A program made the position numbers and the translations under genes. From the NCBI RefSeq assembly GCF_001905465.1, contig NZ_LISX01000004.1, positions 62,001 to 126,000 on the forward strand: a stretch of 64,000 nt of DNA, given 5' to 3'. How positions within the stretch are numbered: position 1 is the first letter of the stretch; the number at the start of each line of letters is the position of its first letter. This DNA comes from Kitasatospora sp. CB01950. GTDB lineage: Bacteria > Actinomycetota > Actinomycetes > Streptomycetales > Streptomycetaceae. A model generated the notes under the pieces. The model was not told the origin of the DNA and searched no databases. It saw only the letters and a list, made by a program, of their open reading frames with translations. Below are positions 9,529 to 18,270 of the stretch, piece after piece.

Positions 9529-9730
9529 GCGGCGCTGATTCTCCCGGAATCGTGGGTCACGGTGCCCGGCCCGCGTCAGCATTCACCGGTCCACCCACCG
9601 GGCACGGCACATGCCTCGGCTTCTCCCCATCGTACGGGGAAGGCCGCAATGGAGCAGAAACGGGCAGCCTGTGGAGGTTTGGATCACAGGCGCGCGGGAC
9701 TGCTCCCGGTACGAACGGTTGCCCCTGCGG

Positions 9731-12271
9731 CTACAGCGAAAGCTCGAACCAGACGATCTTGCCCTTGGGGGTGCGGCGGCTGCCCCAGCGTTCGGCCAGC
9801 AGGGAGACGAGCTGCAGGCCGCGGCCGCCCTCGTCGGTCTCCTGGGCGCGGCGCTGGCGGGGCTGGGCGTAGGCGTCGTCCCAGACCTCGCAGACCATGG
9901 TCCGGTCGCGCAGCAGGCGCAGCCGGATCTCGCCGCGGCCGTGCCGCAGGGCGTTGGTGACGAGTTCGCTGACCAGCAGTTCGGAGGTGTCGACGAGTTC
10001 GTCGAGGCCGCGTTCCAGCAGCCAGCCGCAGGCGGCCTCGCGGGCCCGGGCGACCGAGGTCGGCTCGGGCGGCAGCCGCCAGTCGCCGACCGAACCGCTG
10101 GGCAGGGCCTGGACCTTGGCCATCAGCAGGGCGATGTCGTCCTCGCCGTGGTGCGGGTTGAGCTCGTCCAGGACCTGGTCGCAGAGCTCCTCCAGGCGGT
10201 CGGAGCCGTTGGTGAGGGCGGTGCGGAAGGACTTGAGGCCCTCGTCGAGCTGGTGCTTGCGGGACTCGACCAGGCCGTCGGTGTACAGGCCGAGGACGGC
10301 GCCCTCGGGCAGGTCGACGGTGACTTCCTCGAAGGGTTCGCCGCCGACGCCGAGCGGCAGGCCGGGCGGCACGTCGAGCATCCGGGCGTGCCGCCCGGGT
10401 TCGAGCAGCACCGGCGGGAGGTGGCCGGCGTTGGCGAAGGTGCAGCGCTGCTTGACGGCGTCGTACACGGCGTACACGCAGGTGGCGAGGTAGACCTCGG
10501 CGCCGGAGCGGTCCGGTTCGGCGTCGTCGTTGCCGAGGCCGCGGGCGATCTCGTCGAGGGCGGTGAGCACCTCTTCGGGGTCGAGGTCGAGCATCGCGAG
10601 GGTGCGGACGGCGGTGCGCAGCTGGCCCATCGCGACGGCGGCGCGCAGGCCGCGGCCCATCACGTCGCCGATCACCAGGGCGGTGCGGCTGCCGGGCAGC
10701 GGGATGACGTCGAACCAGTCGCCGCCGACCTCGGTGTTGTTGTTGCTGGGCAGGTAGCGGCGGGCGATCTCCAGGCCGGACGCGGCCGGGTTGCCCGGGG
10801 GCAGCAGGCTCCGCTGCAGGATCAGGGCGCGTTCGTGCTCGCGGCGGTACAGGCGGGCGTTGTCGACGCAGACGGCGGCGCGGGCGACGAGTTCCTCGGC
10901 GATCGCGACCTCGCGGGCGTCGAACGGCTCGCTGCCGATCGCCCGGGACAGCTGCACCAGGCCGAGCACCTGGTCGCGGGCGACCAGCGGCACCACCAGG
11001 GTGGAGCGCAGCAGCGGGTCGGGTCCGGGCTGCGGGACGACGCTGCGGCCGGTGCGCAGGGCGCGGGCGTGCGGGGAGCGCGGCGGGTAGCAGAGCGTGC
11101 CGCCGGCCTCGGCGGTCCGCACGCCGCCGCGTTCGGCGCCGAGCACCGACGGGGCGTTGCCGACCACGCTGGAGACCGCGACGCGGCGCAGTTCGCCGTT
11201 CTCGGGGTTGGCGATGAGCGAGGTGTCGCCGGTGAGCAGCGCGGTGTACAGGTCGACGGTGGCGACGTCGCAGAACTGCGGGACGATCACGTCGAGCAGT
11301 TCCTTGGCGGTGGTCTCCAGGTCGAGGGTGGAGCCGATGTGGGTGGAGGCCTCGTTGAGCAGGGCGAGGCTGCGGCGGACCCCGGCGGCCTCGCGTTCGG
11401 CGAGGTGCCGGCTGGTGACGTCCTGGACCTGTCCGGCGACGCCGATCGGGCGGCCGCCGGCGGCGGTGAGGCGGTACAGCGAGACCGCCCAGGTGCGCTC
11501 GTCGTCGCGGCCGCCCGGGCGGCCGGGGCGGGCGGGGGCGGACATCCGCAGGTCGAGGACGGGCTCCTGGCCGGTGAGGACCTTGCGCAGGGCGAGCAGC
11601 AGCCGGTCCGCGTCGGAGGGCCGGAACACGTCGCCGGGGGCGAGGCCCTGCAGGGCGGCGGGGCTGCGGCCGACGCCGGTGGCGAACGCGGCGTTGACGC
11701 GCTGCAGCTTCAGGTCGGTGTCGAACAGGAAGAACCCGGTGGGGGTCTGCCGGATGACGGCCTCGGAGGCGGCCAGGTCGGTCTCGATGGCGCGCAGCCG
11801 GCCGAGGTCGACGGCCAGGCAGGTCGCGGAGCCGTCGGCGCTGTCGGGCATCGCGTAGACCTCGGCGAGGCTCTCCGCGCCGGACTGGTCCCGGTAGGGG
11901 GCGGTGCCCACCCACTCCTCGCCGGACAGGATGCGTTCCAGCCGGGCCCGGCCGCGCTGCCAGAGTTCGCGCGGGACGAACGCGGTGATCGGGTCGGCGC
12001 CGACGGCCTCGGCGGCGGGCACGCCGAAGAACTTGGCGGCCCGGTCGCTCCACTGCGCGATCCGCCCGTCGGGGCCGATGGCGAAGGTGGCGACCCGGAT
12101 GTAGTCGTAGATGGTGCCGGCGGAGCCCTGTTCCCGGCTGTCCGGGAGGGTGGCAGGCACCGTGGGGGCACCCGGTTGCTCCGGCAGCGCGGCACGGCCG
12201 TTGCTGCCGTGCGTCGTGTTCCGTGCCGGGAAGCTGTTCAACGGACCGACCCCTCCAACCCGCGCGCCCAT
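9731..12271 (-). CDS. PAS-PAS-GAF-PP2C phosphatase with HATPase (SpoIIE/RsbU-type regulator)
   Basis: Cytoplasmic signalling protein (846 aa). In order: a non-conserved N-terminus, a PAS domain (~55-160), a second PAS (~165-290, RQTPTGFFLFDTDLKLQRVN), a GAF domain (~320-475), a SpoIIE-type PP2C phosphatase (~495-715) with metal-ligand motifs VGGDWFDV, IGDVMGRG, YTDGLVES and DDIALL, and an RsbW-like HATPase (~735-846) with the N-box SELVTNALRHG and GGRGLQLV. Proteins of this type dephosphorylate anti-anti-sigma factors and/or bind or phosphorylate them, switching alternative sigma factors on a sensory cue. No membrane segment was seen. A closely similar protein lies immediately upstream, so the two look like a tandem duplication. 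The ligand is unknown. Confidence 0.92.
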   Translation of the reverse strand: MGARVGGVGPLNSFPARNTTHGSNGRAALPEQPGAPTVPATLPDSREQGSAGTIYDYIRVATFAIGPDGRIAQWSDRAAKFFGVPAAEAVGADPITAFVPRELWQRGRARLERILSGEEWVGTAPYRDQSGAESLAEVYAMPDSADGSATCLAVDLGRLRAIETDLAASEAVIRQTPTGFFLFDTDLKLQRVNAAFATGVGRSPAALQGLAPGDVFRPSDADRLLLALRKVLTGQEPVLDLRMSAPARPGRPGGRDDERTWAVSLYRLTAAGGRPIGVAGQVQDVTSRHLAEREAAGVRRSLALLNEASTHIGSTLDLETTAKELLDVIVPQFCDVATVDLYTALLTGDTSLIANPENGELRRVAVSSVVGNAPSVLGAERGGVRTAEAGGTLCYPPRSPHARALRTGRSVVPQPGPDPLLRSTLVVPLVARDQVLGLVQLSRAIGSEPFDAREVAIAEELVARAAVCVDNARLYRREHERALILQRSLLPPGNPAASGLEIARRYLPSNNNTEVGGDWFDVIPLPGSRTALVIGDVMGRGLRAAVAMGQLRTAVRTLAMLDLDPEEVLTALDEIARGLGNDDAEPDRSGAEVYLATCVYAVYDAVKQRCTFANAGHLPPVLLEPGRHARMLDVPPGLPLGVGGEPFEEVTVDLPEGAVLGLYTDGLVESRKHQLDEGLKSFRTALTNGSDRLEELCDQVLDELNPHHGEDDIALLMAKVQALPSGSVGDWRLPPEPTSVARAREAACGWLLERGLDELVDTSELLVSELVTNALRHGRGEIRLRLLRDRTMVCEVWDDAYAQPRQRRAQETDEGGRGLQLVSLLAERWGSRRTPKGKIVWFELSL

Positions 12272-12286
12272 CCGGTGTCGAGACGA

Positions 12287-12312
12287 CCGAGTATTCCGAT
12301 GTCCGAGTATTC
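12287..12312. repeat. 10-bp direct repeat upstream of the PP2C gene
   Basis: CCGAGTATTC occurs at 12287-12296 and again at 12303-12312, a 16-bp period, 16-41 bp upstream of the ATG at 12271. On the coding strand it reads GAATACTCGG-N6-GAATACTCGG. Its position suits a regulator-binding site or an internal promoter. Confidence 0.55.
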
Positions 12313-12346
12313 ATCATTCGGGCGTGGGCGCACACGCCCTTCAACG

Positions 12347-15325
12347 TCACAACATCGACTCGGGTGGTTGAACGTCCGAGTCTGCCAGCTCGAACCAGAC
12401 GACCTTGCCCAGCCCCTCGGCCCGCGTTCCCCAGCGCAGGGCGAGCCGGCGGACCAGTTCGAGACCGCGTCCGCCTTCGTCGCCGGCGCTCGCGTGCCGC
12501 TCCCGGGGCGGGTCGGGCAGCGGGTCGGAGATCTCCACCAGCAGCAGGTCGCCGAGCGTGAGGCGGACTCCGATCGGGGCGCTGGCGTACCGGACGGCGT
12601 TCGTGACGAGTTCGCTGACCAGCAGTTCGGCGGTGTCGGTGAGGCTTTCGGCGCCCCAGTCGGCGAGGGTGTGGCGGACCAGGCGGCGGGCCCGGGAGAC
12701 CGCGGTCGGTTCGGCGGGCAACGTCCAGCCGGCGGTGGGGGCGTCGTCGCGTTCCTGGCCGAGCCGGGCCAGCAGCAGGGCCACGTCGTCGGGTTCGCGG
12801 CCCTGTTCCATGGTGTCGAGGACGGCCTCGCACGCCTGCTGGATCGAGGCGTACGGCTGTTCGAGCACGCTGATCAACCTCCCCAGTCCCACGTCCAGAT
12901 CCTTGTCCCGGGACTCCACCAGCCCGTCCGTGCACAGGGCGAGCAGGCTGCCGTCCGGGATCTCCATCTCGATGGACTCGAACGGCACCCCGCCGACGCC
13001 GAGCGGCGCGCCGGAGGGCAGGTCGAGCACCTGGCCGGCCCCGCCGGGCAGCGGGCCGCCGGAGCGGGCCGGCCGGGCGTCGGCGCCGGGCACCACCAGG
13101 ACCGGCGGGATGTGACCGGCCTTGGTGGCGGTCAGGATGCGCCGCGCGGGGTCGAACACCGCGTAGACGCAGGTGGCGAGCAGGGCCTCGTCGGGGCCCT
13201 GGGCGAGGTCGTCGGCGAGTTCGTGGACGTGCCGCAGGACCACCTCGGGCGCGAGGTCGAGGGCGGCCAGCACCCGGACGGCGGTGCGCAGCCGGCCCAT
13301 GGTGGCGGCGGCCCGCAGGCCGTGGCCCATCACGTCGCCGACCACCAGCGCGGTGCGGTCGCCGGGCAGCGGGATCACGTCGAACCAGTCGCCGCCGACC
13401 TCGGTGCCGCTGGAGCCCGGCACGTACCGGTAGCCGACCTCGATGCCGGCGGGCTGCGGCACCTGCTGGGGCAGCAGGGTGCGCTGCAGGGTGAGCGCGG
13501 CCGTCCGCTCGCGGGCGTACAGGCGGGCGTTGTCGAGCGAGCTGCCGGCCCGGTCGGCGAGTTCGACGGTGAAGGCGAGGTCGTCCCGGTCGAAGCCCTC
13601 GCGGTAGCCGGCCCGGCTGACCACCATCAGGCCGATCACGATGCCGCGGGCCCGCAGCGGCACCACCAACCGGGAGTGGATGCCGAGTTCGCGGGCGGCC
13701 TCGACCTTGGGGTCGTCGGGGAAGGACATCGCGTCGAGTTCGGCGCCGGTGAGCAGTTCGGGGACGCCGCGACGCAGCACCCGGCCGAACGCCGACTCGT
13801 CCTCGAAGGTGATCCGGGCGCCGTGCCGGAGCATGGTCTCCACCGCCGGGCCGTCCTGGACGGCGGCGACGCCGAGCTGCAGCAGCGAGGTGCGCCGGTC
13901 GTGGCCGTGCCGGGGCAGGTCGTCGCCGTGCGCGACGGCCTGCAGCAGGATCACCGCCGCGTAGTCGGCCAGCCGCGGGACGACCGCGCCGGCCAGCTCC
14001 TGGGCGATCATCGAGGCGTCCAGCAGGTCGCCGACCCGGGAGCCGAACTCGTTGAGCAGCGACAGCCGGCGGCGGGCGCCCTCGACCTTGGCCACCGCCC
14101 GGTAGCGCTCGGTGACGTCCATCGCGGTGCCGGAGATGCCGAGCACCCGGCCGGCCCGGTCGGTCATCCGGCTGAACGAGATCGAGCGGTAGCCGGCCCG
14201 GCCGCCCGGCGAGGCCAGCGTGACGTCGATGACGGGCTCGCCGGTGGCCAGCACCTGGCGCTGCAGGGCGGTGACCTCGTCGGCGGAGCGCTCCGGCAGG
14301 GTCTCGCCGGTGGTGCGGCCGATGTGCGCCTCGGCGGGCAGGCCGTTCATCTCGGCGAGGGTGCGGTTGACGGCGGTGTAGCGCAGGTCGGTGTCCAGCA
14401 CGGCGATGCCCAGCGGGGACTGTTCGAACAGGGCGTCGCGGACGGCGAGGTCGCGTTCGACGGCGCGCAGTGCGGCGGCCTCGGTGAGCGCGGCCTGCAC
14501 GTAGGGGGCGCCGTCGCCGTCGACCAGCAGCGACATCCGGACCTCCACCTCGACCGGTACGCCGTCGCGGTCGCTGATGCCGGTGAAGCCGTGCCAGGAG
14601 CCGCGGCGCAGCGTCTCCTGCAGGGCGGCCCGGGCGCGCTGCTGGTCGTCCGGCTCGGCGAGCAGCTCTTCGAGCGCCCGGCCGACCAGGACCTCGCTGG
14701 GCCAGCCGAGCATCTCCTCGGCGGTCGGGCTCCACAGCACCACCCGGCCCGCGGTGTCCAGGATGACGATCGCCACCCGGACCACGTCGAGCAGGCTGCC
14801 GCCCTCGGTGCGGCGGCTGGGGTGGAGGGTGGTCGGCGCGGCGTCGGCGCGGGCGCCCGAGTGCCGGCCGGGCCCGCCGGGGAACGCCCGGACGGGGCGG
14901 CCGCGGGTGCCTCGGGCGCTCGGGGTGTTCGGGTCGGGCGGTTCGGGGCCGGCGGACGGCCCGGCGGTGGGCGGCGGCGGTTCGTGGCTGCCGGGGCGGC
15001 GGCGCAGGCGGGCGCGGGCGGCCGCGCCGCCGGACCGGCCGCCGGCCGCGGGCGGCGCGGAGCCACCGGGCCGCCGTGGCCCACGCGGGGGCAGGCCGGA
15101 CGCCTCGTCTTCTTCCCCGCCCCCACCCGGCTTCGCCACCTGCGGGGCCTCCGGCCGTCGCTGGAACGCGCCGCCGACGGGCCGACGGGGCACGGGCCGT
15201 CGCCACGCCTCGCGCCGAGCGCTCACTGATCGTGACGAATGCAGCCGAACACTGCCATACCCAGGGAAACGCGCAGCTATCCCGGCATACGGGTCGTCTG
15301 TCCGATTGGCGTACAGAACGGGCAT
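12347..15325 (-). CDS. PAS-PAS-GAF-PP2C phosphatase with HATPase (second SpoIIE/RsbU-type regulator)
   Basis: Paralogue of the protein encoded downstream (up to 992 aa). The N-terminal ~170 residues are Pro/Arg/Gly-rich and low-complexity. Then come PAS (IVILDTAGRVVLWSPTAEEMLGW), a second PAS (FEQSPLGIAVLDTDLRYTAV), a GAF domain, PP2C (VGGDWFDV, VGDVMGHG, CTDGLVES, DDVALL all present) and an HATPase with SELVTNAVRYAS and GGRGLELV. The start is uncertain. The ATG at 15325 is poorly spaced from a GGAGG. A GTG at 15226 in the same frame would lie about 25 nt downstream of a sigma-B-like promoter at 15257-15282, giving 959 aa. Function as for the paralogue: partner-switching control of sigma factors. 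Confidence 0.88.
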   Translation of the reverse strand: MPVLYANRTDDPYAGIAARFPGYGSVRLHSSRSVSARREAWRRPVPRRPVGGAFQRRPEAPQVAKPGGGGEEDEASGLPPRGPRRPGGSAPPAAGGRSGGAAARARLRRRPGSHEPPPPTAGPSAGPEPPDPNTPSARGTRGRPVRAFPGGPGRHSGARADAAPTTLHPSRRTEGGSLLDVVRVAIVILDTAGRVVLWSPTAEEMLGWPSEVLVGRALEELLAEPDDQQRARAALQETLRRGSWHGFTGISDRDGVPVEVEVRMSLLVDGDGAPYVQAALTEAAALRAVERDLAVRDALFEQSPLGIAVLDTDLRYTAVNRTLAEMNGLPAEAHIGRTTGETLPERSADEVTALQRQVLATGEPVIDVTLASPGGRAGYRSISFSRMTDRAGRVLGISGTAMDVTERYRAVAKVEGARRRLSLLNEFGSRVGDLLDASMIAQELAGAVVPRLADYAAVILLQAVAHGDDLPRHGHDRRTSLLQLGVAAVQDGPAVETMLRHGARITFEDESAFGRVLRRGVPELLTGAELDAMSFPDDPKVEAARELGIHSRLVVPLRARGIVIGLMVVSRAGYREGFDRDDLAFTVELADRAGSSLDNARLYARERTAALTLQRTLLPQQVPQPAGIEVGYRYVPGSSGTEVGGDWFDVIPLPGDRTALVVGDVMGHGLRAAATMGRLRTAVRVLAALDLAPEVVLRHVHELADDLAQGPDEALLATCVYAVFDPARRILTATKAGHIPPVLVVPGADARPARSGGPLPGGAGQVLDLPSGAPLGVGGVPFESIEMEIPDGSLLALCTDGLVESRDKDLDVGLGRLISVLEQPYASIQQACEAVLDTMEQGREPDDVALLLARLGQERDDAPTAGWTLPAEPTAVSRARRLVRHTLADWGAESLTDTAELLVSELVTNAVRYASAPIGVRLTLGDLLLVEISDPLPDPPRERHASAGDEGGRGLELVRRLALRWGTRAEGLGKVVWFELADSDVQPPESML
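15257..15282 (-). promoter_or_regulatory. candidate sigma-B/F-type promoter
   Basis: On the minus strand GGAT is followed by 16 nt and GGGTAT, matching the GNNT-N14-16-GGGTAY pattern of streptomycete stress/sporulation sigma factors (SigB/SigF/WhiG-like class). It lies upstream of the GTG at 15226 and inside the longer reading frame. If used, a stress sigma factor would drive a gene that itself probably controls sigma factors. Confidence 0.4.
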
Positions 15326-15372
15326 TTCCCTGGATCTTCGGGCCTCCGAGGGTGTAACGGGGGCCCCTGGCC

Positions 15373-15768
15373 TCAGTGCAGCAGGCCGTCGCGGTGCAGG
15401 TCGTCGAAGAGCAGCTGGTCGACCGGGGGGACGCGGTCGCGGTCGGCGTAGCCGAACCACTCGACGTCCTCGATCTCGCTGCTGGCGGCGAGGGTGCCGG
15501 TGTAGTCGGCCAGGTAGCAGGCCATCCGGACGGTGGGGCCGCCCGGGTGGGCGTCGGCGTCGTAGGTGGCGACGTGGGCGACGGTCTCCGGGCGGATGGC
15601 GACGGTGAGCTCCTCGGCGATCTCGCGGGTGAGGGTCTGCAGGTCGGTCTCGTCGCCCTCGCGCTTGCCGCCGGGGATGTAGAAGACGTCCTTGCCGCGG
15701 GGGCGCGCGCAGAGGATCCGGCCGCCCTCCAGTCGGACCCACGCCACCGTGTCGATCAGCTCTGCCAT
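15373..15768 (-). CDS. NUDIX hydrolase
   Basis: Small (131 aa) hydrolase of nucleoside diphosphates linked to another moiety. The Nudix box is complete: GGKREGDETDLQTLTREIAEELTV (G-x5-E-x7-REhxEE). The core strand WVRLEGGRILCARPRGKDVFYIPGG is typical of NTP-pyrophosphohydrolase relatives. The ATG at 15768 (MAELIDTVAWV) is preceded by AAGGG; a start five codons earlier is possible but lacks a ribosome site. It lies upstream of the second PP2C gene on the same strand. The substrate is not predictable. Confidence 0.9.
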   Translation of the reverse strand: MAELIDTVAWVRLEGGRILCARPRGKDVFYIPGGKREGDETDLQTLTREIAEELTVAIRPETVAHVATYDADAHPGGPTVRMACYLADYTGTLAASSEIEDVEWFGYADRDRVPPVDQLLFDDLHRDGLLH

Positions 15769-15821
15769 TGCCGCCCTTGCCATCGTGCCGTTCGTGCCGC
15801 TCGTCGGCTCCCGACCCTATG

Positions 15822-16286
15822 TCAGGGGCCGGGCGGCCCGGCGGCCGTGGCGAGGTGCTGGTTCTTCAGGTCGGCGCGGTCGGTGACCTCGGGGCCGAAC
15901 CAGGACGGCGGGGTGAAGGCGGCGGCCTCCTGCGGGTCGGCGAACTCGACCTCGACGGTGCGCAGGCCGGCCAGTCGGCCGTGGAAGGTGTCGACCACGG
16001 CCTCGTGCCGGCCGAGCTGCACCACCCGGCGGGTCTTGGCGATCCGGGCGTGCTCGGTGGCGGGCCACAGCGCCTCGAACTGCTCGGCGGCGAGCGGGGT
16101 CTCCCACTCGCCGCGGACCAGGCCGGTGCCGCGCTTGACGGTCAGCGAGCATGCGCCGCCCTGGTCGCGCACCCGGGCCTCGGCGCCCTCCGGGCCGATC
16201 ACCAGGTAGCCCTGCCGGACCTCGAACTCGCGGCCGGCGGGGACGGTTTCGCCGTCCGGAACCAGGAACTTGCGCTCGATCTCCAC
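15822..16286 (-). CDS. CYTH domain protein (triphosphate tunnel metalloenzyme family)
   Basis: About 154 aa. The family-defining ExExK motif is at the extreme N-terminus (VEIERKFLV). It is followed by alternating basic/acidic strands (EARVRDQGG, SLTVKRGTG, WETPL, RRVVQLGRHEAVVD, VEVEF) that build the tunnel binding triphosphates with divalent metal. Bacterial members are often inorganic triphosphatases or of unknown substrate. The GTG at 16286 was chosen because GAGGAGGA lies ~10 nt upstream and homologues start right before EIERK; an ATG at 16322 would add 12 atypical residues. It is codirectional with the NUDIX gene. Confidence 0.88.
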   Translation of the reverse strand: MEIERKFLVPDGETVPAGREFEVRQGYLVIGPEGAEARVRDQGGACSLTVKRGTGLVRGEWETPLAAEQFEALWPATEHARIAKTRRVVQLGRHEAVVDTFHGRLAGLRTVEVEFADPQEAAAFTPPSWFGPEVTDRADLKNQHLATAAGPPGP

Positions 16287-16343
16287 AGCCAACGGGTCCT
16301 CCTCGTGTCCGGTGGGGACCACGCTACGGCGCGACGGGCGCCG

Positions 16344-16601
16344 CTACTCGGACCGCGCGGGCTCTTCCGCCGCCCCGGGCTCTTCCGCCGCCCCGGGCTC
16401 CTCCGCCGTCTCGGGCTCTTCGGGCTCTTCGGGCTCTTCGGGCTCGACCCAGTAGAGCTGCTTGTGACCGCGGGCCTCGAACTCGGCGGCCAGGGCCTCG
16501 GCGGCGGGGCGGGTGAGGCCTCGGGCGAGCAGGAAGCGGTTGCCGTTGTCGTCCTGTCGCATGACGCGGTGGGCGGCGGGCGTGCGGTCCGGATGTCCCA
16601 T
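16344..16601 (-). CDS. small SPOR-like protein with acidic Glu-Pro tail
   Basis: 85 aa. The central part (MRQDDNGNRFLLARGLTRP, AAEALAAEFEARGHKQLYWV) resembles the short SPOR-like proteins common in Streptomyces, which may bind peptidoglycan or act in the cytoplasm; no signal peptide is seen. The last ~30 residues are a repeated EEP/EEPGAA tail encoded by 9-bp and 18-bp tandem repeats (about 16360-16445), a likely slippage site. The ATG at 16601 was chosen because the homologous region begins there; no strong ribosome site is visible. Function is unknown. Confidence 0.75.
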   Translation of the reverse strand: MGHPDRTPAAHRVMRQDDNGNRFLLARGLTRPAAEALAAEFEARGHKQLYWVEPEEPEEPEEPETAEEPGAAEEPGAAEEPARSE

Positions 16602-16685
16602 GGCGCCACACGGTAGCGGTCCGGCCCGATGGGGGGCAGGCCGGACCGGGCCGCCGGGCGGCGAGGCGACCGGCGACAGGGCCAA

Positions 16686-17489
16686 CTAGCTTACGCTCAC
16701 CAGGAGTTCGCCGTGCAGTACGGCGAACCAGGCGTCCGGGTGGGCGGCCCAGCGGGGCCAGCCGGCGGCGATCCGGGCCAGCTCGGCGGGGGTGGCGAGG
16801 CCCTCGGCCAGCGCGGTGGCGGCGGTGTTGGAGCGCAGGGTGCGCTCGGCCCAGCTCTCCGACCACCAGGCGCGCTCGTCCTCGGTGGCGTACGTCCAGG
16901 TGCTGGAGGACGGCCGGGCCTCGGTCAGTCCGGCGGCGTGCGCCCAGGACAGCAGGCGGCGGCCGGCGTCGGGTTCACCGCCGCAGGCCCGGGCGGTGCG
17001 CCGGTAGAGCGCCAGCCAGTCGTCCAGCTCGGGCAGTTGGGGGTGCCAGGCCATCGCGGCGTAGTCGGCGTCGCGGACCGCGATCACCCCGCCGGGGGCG
17101 GTCACCCGGCGCATCTCGCGCAGCGCGGCGACCGGGTCGGCGAGGTGTTGCAGCACCTGGTGGGCGTGCACCACGTCGAACGAGGCGTCGGCGTACGGGA
17201 GCCGGTACACGTCGGCGACCTCGAAGCTCAGCTGTTCCAGCCCACGTTCGGCGGCGAGCGCGGCGGCCTGGGCGAGCACCTCGGCGGACGGGTCGATGCC
17301 GATCGCCCGGCCGGTCGGTCCGAGCAGTTCGGCCAGGTCGGCGGTGATCGTTCCGGGCCCGCAGCCGACGTCCAACAGTCGGTGCCCAGGGCGGAGTTCG
17401 GGCAGCAGGTAGGCCGCGGAGTTGGCGGCGGTGCGGGTGCGGTGCGAGCGCAGGACGGCGGCGTGATGCCCATGGGTGTAGCCGGCCAC
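16686..17489 (-). CDS. class I SAM-dependent methyltransferase
   Basis: 267 aa, Methyltransf_11/25 type. Motif I is LLDVGCGPGTITADLAELLG, the acidic residue ending motif II is IGIDPS, motif post-I FEVADVYRLPYADASFDVVHAHQVLQHL, and motif III LREMRRVTAPGGVIAVRDADY. The GTG at 17489 has GAGGGGA about 7 nt upstream. The C-terminal half (WTYATEDERAWWSESWAERT) is seen in small-molecule methyltransferases of the UbiE-like group. It is divergent from a flavin-binding protein gene at 17628. Substrate unknown. Confidence 0.88.
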   Translation of the reverse strand: MAGYTHGHHAAVLRSHRTRTAANSAAYLLPELRPGHRLLDVGCGPGTITADLAELLGPTGRAIGIDPSAEVLAQAAALAAERGLEQLSFEVADVYRLPYADASFDVVHAHQVLQHLADPVAALREMRRVTAPGGVIAVRDADYAAMAWHPQLPELDDWLALYRRTARACGGEPDAGRRLLSWAHAAGLTEARPSSSTWTYATEDERAWWSESWAERTLRSNTAATALAEGLATPAELARIAAGWPRWAAHPDAWFAVLHGELLVSVS

Positions 17490-17627
17490 GGCGGTTCCCC
17501 TCTCGTTCGAAGGCGGCCTGCCCAGGATAGGGAAATGTTCCACAGGTCGGACACTCTCGTCTTGCCATGTGGGACGCCGAGGAAATCTCCTCGCCCGCGG
17601 GGCCGGGCCGGGCGCAGAATCGCCGGT

Positions 17628-18215
17628 ATGGGAAAGACCTACGAACGCATCGACGACCGGCTGCGCGCGTTCATCGACAGGCAGCCCGTGTTCTTCGTGG
17701 CCACCGCCCCGCTGTCCGGCGGCGGGCACGTCAACCTCTCCCCCAAGGGCCGCTCCGGCACCCTCGCCGTCCTCGACGAACTCACCGTCGCCTACCTGGA
17801 CTTCGGCGGTTCGCACGCCGAGACCATCGCCCACCTGCGGGAGAACGGGCGGATCACCCTGATGTGGTGCGCCTTCGAGGGCCCGCCGACGGTGCTGCGG
17901 GTGCACGGGCGGGGCGAGCCGGTGTTCCGCGACGACCCGCGGTTCGCCGACCTGCTCGGCCACTTCGACCCGGCCGCGGACGGCGAGGCGCTGCGCGCGA
18001 TCGTCCTGGTGCGGGCCGAGCGGGTCAGCGACTCCTGCGGGTACGCCGTCCCGTTCATGGACTACCGCTCCGACCGGGAGATCCACCGGCAGTACTTCGC
18101 CCGCAAGGGTGAGGAGAACTTCAGCGACTACTGCGAGAGCAAGGACTACGTCGCCGCCAGCATCGACGGCCTGCCCTCGGTGCCGCTCCCGCTGCCGCCG
18201 CGTCCCGTCGCCTGA
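17628..18215 (+). CDS. pyridoxamine 5'-phosphate oxidase-family flavin-binding protein
   Basis: 195 aa, split beta-barrel fold. The N-terminus FIDRQPVFFVATAPLSGGGHVNLSPKG is the characteristic first half of this family, followed by AYLDFGGSHAETIAHLRENGRITLMWCAFEGPP. Members bind FMN or F420 and reduce small molecules. The reaction here is unknown. The ATG at 17628 lacks a ribosome site, and a -10-like CAGAAT ends 7 nt upstream, so the transcript may be leaderless. It is divergent from the methyltransferase gene. Confidence 0.85.
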   Translation: MGKTYERIDDRLRAFIDRQPVFFVATAPLSGGGHVNLSPKGRSGTLAVLDELTVAYLDFGGSHAETIAHLRENGRITLMWCAFEGPPTVLRVHGRGEPVFRDDPRFADLLGHFDPAADGEALRAIVLVRAERVSDSCGYAVPFMDYRSDREIHRQYFARKGEENFSDYCESKDYVAASIDGLPSVPLPLPPRPVA

Positions 18216-18270
18216 GCCGGCTGCTCGTACGGTAGGGACGTCCGCCCTTCCCACTCCGAGGAGTCCGCCG

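Noticed and set aside
9611..15229. A 1,872-codon open frame on the plus strand opposite the two PP2C genes
   Set aside because: It is a GC-bias shadow: the composition is repetitive Gly/Val/Gln/Asp/Arg with no domain, while the minus strand encodes intact PAS-GAF-PP2C-HATPase proteins.
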